Origin: Megamerina dolium
Taxonomy: Eukaryota > Arthropoda > Insecta > Diptera > Megamerinidae
DNA length: 64,000 nucleotides
Assembly: GCA_963854835.1 (NCBI GenBank)
Contig: OY978526.1
Span: forward strand, 19,746,334-19,810,333
Direction: 5' to 3'
A program made the position numbers and the translations under genes. The notes beneath the pieces were generated by a model. The model was not told the origin of the DNA. It ran no database searches and worked only from the letters and a program-made list of their open reading frames with translations. Positions 59,147 to 64,000 of this stretch are shown here, piece by piece (the first letter of the stretch is position 1; each line of letters starts with the position of its first letter).

Positions 59147-60797
59147 CAGTGGCTCACAGCTTATTTCGTACAGTGTATATATTTTTATGTACATGGCTGT
59201 AACATCGAAACTAAAAAACTTATCGATAAGTTTTGAATGTAGACGTCTGTGTATGTGTTTAATAAACCTAATAAGAAAACGGGGAACCCCAAAAATTTTT
59301 CTTTTTGTTATGCAAGAGAGAAAAACTATTGATCAGCTGATTTTCAGCTCACATCTTATTTCGTACACAAACTTCAATGTAAGTAAGTTTCATTCTGCCG
59401 CGCAGTTACAAAGTTTTTTTGAATTGTATGAGTTTTTGGACCTTTTTAACTATTATAACAATTTTTATTATTATTATTTTAAATAGTTAAAGTGCTGTAA
59501 ATTAAACATTTAGCTTTATGGGTCATCGTACAACGATGGAACAGCGTAAACTGGTAATTAACCATTTTAGGAAAGGTCAGAGTGTGCGAAAAATTGCTGA
59601 AATGACAAATTTAAGTGCCTCAACTGTCCAATACATCATTCAACGCTTCGTTCGCGAAAATCGGTTGGAGAACAAGGGCAGAGAAGCACCTAATAAGATT
59701 TTCAACGCATCAGACGAGCGTTATATTGTACGAAAAATTAAGAAAAATCCAAAGTTATCCGCTCCGAAGTTGGCTGCAGAGGTTCAGCGTGAAATAGGAA
59801 AATCATCCAGTGCTGAAACTGTCCGACGTGTGCTGCGCAATCATGACTTGAACGGTCGAGTAGCCCGAAAGAAACCATTCATTTCGAAAATGAATATACA
59901 ACGCCGACTTGACTTCGCCAAAGAGCATATTATTAATACTCCTGCGTTCTGGAATACCGTTATTTTCGCGGATGAGTCTAAGTTTAATATTTTTGGCTCG
60001 GACGGAATGTCATATGTTTGGCGTAAAGCTAATACCGAGCTAAACAAGGAGAACCTTAAGCCCACAGTGAAGCATGGTGGCGGTAGCGTGATGGTTTGGG
60101 CCTGTATGTCAGCAGCCGGAGTAGGTGAATTGGTTTTTATTGAGGGAACAATGGACAAAATGAAGTACCTCGAGATTCTGAAAAACAATTTACTTCAAAG
60201 TGCAGACAAACTGGGTTTGCGGGAAGAATTTCGGTATTACCAAGATAATGACCCAAAACATAAATCTGGGATTGTGCAATCTTGGCTTATTTGAACTGCT
60301 CACACTTGATGTCTCCACCACCACAGTCACCTGACATGAATGTGATTGAAAATCTTTAGTCTATTTTGGACAATAAAATAAGAACACACAAGATTTCTAA
60401 TAAGCAAGACCTAAAGAAGGTACTGATGGAGGAATGGAAAAAAATCACACCAGACATCACTCAAAAATTGGTGGATTCAATGCCAAGTAGACTCCAGGCT
60501 GTCATTAACGCTAAGGGATGTCATACTAAATATTAAAATCAACTTACTTTGTTTTTAGTTTGAACTTAAAGAGACTGTACGAAATAAGCTGTGACATGAA
60601 TTTTCCTATTTTTTTCTTATTTTATTTTTTTATAGTGTCAAAAACTAAAATTTTGAAAAAGTAAATTTTGGAAAATAAAAAACAAACCTTCCTTTCAAAA
60701 ATGGCATTTATATTTTGTTCAAATTTTTGCTATATTAGGAATTACGACTGCAGCAATTTTTAAACTGTCACTGTACGAAATAAGCTGGGAGCCACTG
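59147..60797 (+). mobile_element. Tc1-like DNA transposon (DD34E), copy 2
   Basis: 1,651 bp between TA at 59145-59146 and 60798-60799, with the same ends (CAGTGGCTCACAGCTTATTT...) and inner repeats as copy 1. It is very similar to copy 1 over its whole length, differing by scattered substitutions and single-base indels. It sits at a different TA of the duplicated Hsp70 intergenic interval. Confidence 0.93.
59518..60535 (+). pseudogene. Tc1-like transposase, broken at the C-terminus (copy 2)
   Basis: It is open from MGHRTTMEQRKLVINHFRKG through the helix-turn-helix and QREIGKSSSAETVRRVLRNH (where copy 1 is frameshifted) and both catalytic Asp blocks. It stops at TGA 60292-60294, where one G is missing relative to copy 1 (SWLI then stop). 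A second lesion, TAG at 60357-60359, replaces a Trp codon just after the catalytic Glu in VIEN. The remaining C-terminal codons persist to about 60535. The lesions differ from those of copy 1. Confidence 0.88.
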
Positions 60798-60799
60798 TA

Positions 60800-62079
60800 T
60801 GTGGTATGTAACTAATGAACAAAAGTGAGCTTACTTTTCGGTTATGACGGTTATGACGATATGAAAACAGTTTAATCAATACTAGTTTCACTTTTACACG
60901 ATACGATACTTTAATGATATTTCCAATTGAAAAACATGCATGTGTGATTATATATACACATATAAAAGCATAAAAGAATAAAATCCGGCCCATAATTGAG
61001 CTGAAAAACCAAACTATTTATGTTTTCTTATGTACATATTTATTGAATTTGTGGATTAGATACATACATACATATGTACATGTTTTCATTATTTGTTTCG
61101 ACAAACATTATTTACGAGTAGTTGTACTAAAAACTGTTAAACAGCCAACAATGACAGAAATGTATATGAGGAAAATACAACATAAAATTGCAATTGTTTA
61201 ACCAAAGGCGCAAAGAAGTGAAATTTGTATTTTAAATTGTATTTAAATTGTATTTTAGTACAATTGTAAATTATAAATTGTTTAAACAAGTTCTTAATAT
61301 ATGTAAACAAGCGATATTTCTAGAACAATCTCCAACAGTTCCCTGCATCTACATACACATAAATATATGTACATATGTACATATATGTACCTATAATACG
61401 AAAAAATAAAGTGGAACAAACTAAAAAAAAACGTCAGTCACCCTAATATCACTCTCTTGCTCATGAAATCCAAATAAACCAAGCTGAAATACGTTAAATA
61501 TGTATACCCTGTGTTGCCAGATTATCTCATAGGAATATACAATAAACTAGTAGTTGAAGTAGTTGAACTAGAAGTTGAAGAGTTTCGTATTCAAATATAG
61601 TAAAGTAATTATGTGAACCACTGCTGTTGAAAGGGGTAGAAATTCTTTTTCTCCAATTTGAGTTAATGCTATTCCTAGTAGTTTTATGACAGTTTAGTCA
61701 AATTAGTAATTACTATTTAAATCGTCGAAACTGAGTAAAAGATGCATTTTGTTTAGAGTTCATGCATTCATATATGGCGCCAAAATCGTATATAGCACAC
61801 ACACACTGCTTCCATGTTCCTTTTTTGTGTGAAAATTTACTATTCAACATTTCTTAGAGCTTTTGTTTTTTGTATTTCTCTCCAACCCCAAAAAATTTGC
61901 AAATAAAGGCTCAACTTCAATTTAGAAACAAATACATTTTCGATTTGGTTTGTAAATTTTTCAGAAAATCTAGGTGGCAGCGATAGAGAGAAACATATTC
62001 CACAAAAATTGACAGCCTTCTCTACCATTCTCAAATTATATGTACTTTGTTTTGCTCGCTCTCTTCTTAATAATGACAT
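60800..62079. other. Intergenic region of Hsp70 pair 3, right part
   Basis: No gene. It shares blocks with pair 2 on both sides of the copy 1 insertion (43500-43730 and 45385-46640), which allows the two insertion sites to be compared. Confidence 0.45.
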
Positions 62080-62087
62080 TGAGCATA

Positions 62088-62149
62088 TTCTCTAATATTC
62101 TCGAAAGAGTATCTAGAAATTTCCATATATTTCATTTTTAGTATAAATA
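62088..62149 (+). promoter_or_regulatory. Hsp70: Hsp70 gene 6 promoter: heat shock elements and TATA box
   Basis: ATTCTCTAATATTCTCGAAA and TCTAGAAATTTCC modules with TATAAATA at 62142-62149, the same arrangement as for genes 1 and 4. Confidence 0.85.
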
Positions 62150-62313
62150 CCCGCAAGAGAGCGGCTGTCAGCATAGTTAAAATCAAACAATTTAAGTGAA
62201 AACATAAGAAGAGCGAGTAGACAAAAAGTATTTTTTGCTACGTCAAACTTACAAAATAAGTGAATTGTGTATTGAAATTAAAGTGAAAAATTATACAAAA
62301 CAAAACAACAAAA

Positions 62314-64000
62314 ATGCCTGCTATTGGAATTGATTTGGGAACAACATACTCCTGTGTTGGTGTCTTCCAACATGGTAAAGTGGAAATTATTGCAAACGAC
62401 CAAGGCAATAGAACAACACCGAGCTATGTGGCGTTTACAGATACGGAGCGACTTATTGGAGATGCCGCAAAGAACCAGGTGGCGATGAATCCAAAGAACA
62501 CAGTCTTCGATGCTAAACGTCTCATTGGACGCAAATATGATGACCCAAAAATTAGAGATGATATGACGCACTGGCCGTTTAAGGTAGTGAGTGATGGTGG
62601 CAAGCCAAAGATCTGTGTCGAATTCAAAGGCGAACAGAAGAAATTCGCTCCAGAGGAAATCAGTTCAATGGTGTTGACAAAGATGAAGGAAACTGCAGAA
62701 GCGTACTTAGGTACAAGTATAACGGACGCAGTTATTACAGTGCCAGCATACTTCAATGACAGTCAACGCCAAGCCACAAAAGATGCCGGACGCATTGCTG
62801 GTTTGAATGTTTTGAGAATCATCAACGAACCAACTGCAGCAGCCTTGGCCTATGGTTTGGACAAGAACCTGAAGGGTGAACGTAATGTGTTGATCTTCGA
62901 CTTGGGTGGTGGTACATTCGATGTGTCTATATTGACCATCGACGAAGGTTCACTATTTGAGGTACGTGCAACAGCTGGTGACACCCATCTTGGTGGCGAA
63001 GATTTCGACAACAGACTGGTTAACCTTTTGGTTGATGAGTTCAAGCGGAAGTACAAGAAGGATTTACGTACGAATCACAGGGCATTGCGTCGTTTGAGAA
63101 CAGCAGCCGAACGTGCTAAACGTACATTGTCATCGAGCACCGAAGCCAGCATTGAAATTGATGCTCTATTTGAGGGACAAGATTTCTATACCAAAGTGAG
63201 TAGAGCACGTTTCGAAGAACTATGTGGCGATTTGTTCCGCAGCACATTGGAACCGGTGGAGAAGGCCCTCAACGATGCAAAGATGGACAAAAATCAAATA
63301 CACGACATCGTATTGGTTGGTGGTTCTACGCGAATTCCTAAAGTACAGAACCTCTTGCAATCGTTCTTCTGCGGCAAGAGTCTCAACCTGTCAATCAATC
63401 CGGATGAAGCTGTAGCATATGGTGCCGCTATTCAAGCAGCTATCCTCAGCGGTGACAAGAGCAGTCAGATTCAAGATGTGCTTCTAGTGGATGTAGCTCC
63501 TCTATCACTTGGCATTGAGACGGCTGGTGGTGTAATGGCTAAAATCGTTGAACGCAATTGCAGAATTCCATGTAAACAGACGCAAACATTCTCAACTTAT
63601 GCCGATAATCAACCTGGTGTCACCATTCAAGTGTTCGAGGGTGAACGTGTGATGACCAAGGATAACAATAAATTGGCTACGTTTGACTTGTCTGGCATTC
63701 CGCCAGCACCACGAGGTGTGCCACAGATTGAGGTGACATTTGATCTCGATGCAAACGGCATTCTAAACGTTTCGGCTAAGGAAATGAGCTCGGGCAATGC
63801 CAAGAATATTACCATTAAGAACGATAGAGGCCGTCTGTCGCAAGCTGAAATCGATCGAATGGTCAACGAGGCTGAAACATACGCCGAAGAGGATGAAAAG
63901 CAGAGACAGAAAATAAGCGCACGCAACAATTTGGAGAGTTATGTGTTTGGCGTGAAACAAGCGTTGGAGCAGAATGGTGATAAGGTATCAGCACAAGAAA
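62314..64000 (+). CDS. Hsp70: Heat shock protein 70, type A (gene 6), 3' end outside the window
   Basis: It starts [13 protein letters not shown] and stays open to the window edge, covering 562 codons of an expected 637. The nucleotide-binding domain, linker and most of the substrate-binding domain are visible and intact, with type-A markers [11 protein letters not shown] and DAGRIAG. It differs from gene 4 at few residues in the visible part (VTIQV for VNIQV and KLATFD for KLGTFD). The Gly-to-Ala change in KLGTF is in the substrate-binding domain. It is the divergent partner of gene 5. Confidence 0.95.
   Translation, partial: MPAIGIDLGTTYSCVGVFQHGKVEIIANDQGNRTTPSYVAFTDTERLIGDAAKNQVAMNPKNTVFDAKRLIGRKYDDPKIRDDMTHWPFKVVSDGGKPKICVEFKGEQKKFAPEEISSMVLTKMKETAEAYLGTSITDAVITVPAYFNDSQRQATKDAGRIAGLNVLRIINEPTAAALAYGLDKNLKGERNVLIFDLGGGTFDVSILTIDEGSLFEVRATAGDTHLGGEDFDNRLVNLLVDEFKRKYKKDLRTNHRALRRLRTAAERAKRTLSSSTEASIEIDALFEGQDFYTKVSRARFEELCGDLFRSTLEPVEKALNDAKMDKNQIHDIVLVGGSTRIPKVQNLLQSFFCGKSLNLSINPDEAVAYGAAIQAAILSGDKSSQIQDVLLVDVAPLSLGIETAGGVMAKIVERNCRIPCKQTQTFSTYADNQPGVTIQVFEGERVMTKDNNKLATFDLSGIPPAPRGVPQIEVTFDLDANGILNVSAKEMSSGNAKNITIKNDRGRLSQAEIDRMVNEAETYAEEDEKQRQKISARNNLESYVFGVKQALEQNGDKVSAQE

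Overview
The window is eukaryotic DNA from a higher fly (Cyclorrhapha, most likely a tephritid fruit fly). The reasons are AT-rich introns with GT..AG borders, intronless fly-type Hsp70 genes with TATA boxes and heat shock elements, a cap'n'collar (cnc) bZIP gene with Gln/His/Asn runs, and a dense load of mariner, rosa-like DD41D, Tc1-like and non-LTR relics. The species is an inference; no sequence comparison could be run.

About 1-24,000 holds the 3' part of cnc on the + strand, the fly homologue of Nrf/NF-E2 factors. Four exons are visible (7038-7484, 7564-7660, 17849-19083, 19305-19691), separated by a short intron, a 10.2 kb intron and a 221 bp intron; the 5' exons lie outside the window. 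The last exon ends at a TGA that is followed in the same frame by 166 more open codons with protein-like composition, a candidate stop-codon readthrough extension. The 5' flank and the large intron carry SINEs, LINE and mariner relics, a deleted mariner with intact ends, and a tandem array of about 155 bp units.

About 25,000-64,000 is an Hsp70 cluster of six genes in three head-to-head pairs. One member of each pair is type A ([11 protein letters not shown]; genes 1, 4 and 6) and the other is type B ([11 protein letters not shown]; genes 2, 3 and 5). The order is A-/B+, B-/A+, B-/A+, so pair 1 is inverted relative to pairs 2 and 3. Five copies look functional in what is visible (gene 6 runs off the window). 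Gene 3 is decaying: a changed TATA box, weakened heat shock elements, a shortened interdomain linker, a substituted phosphate-loop glycine and a frameshift that removes the EEVD-type tail. Gene 5 carries short type-A tracts in a type-B body, as gene conversion would leave.

Between the pairs lie mobile-element graveyards: two DD34E Tc1-like copies inserted at different TA sites of the same duplicated interval, a nested SINE in a PIF/Harbinger-like MITE in a Jockey-type LINE, a mariner relic, 30 bp repeat arrays in inverted and direct orientation, and members of a tRNA-derived SINE family. cnc is an oxidative/xenobiotic stress regulator and Hsp70 proteins are heat-inducible chaperones; the two lie close together here, but nothing in the sequence shows shared regulation.
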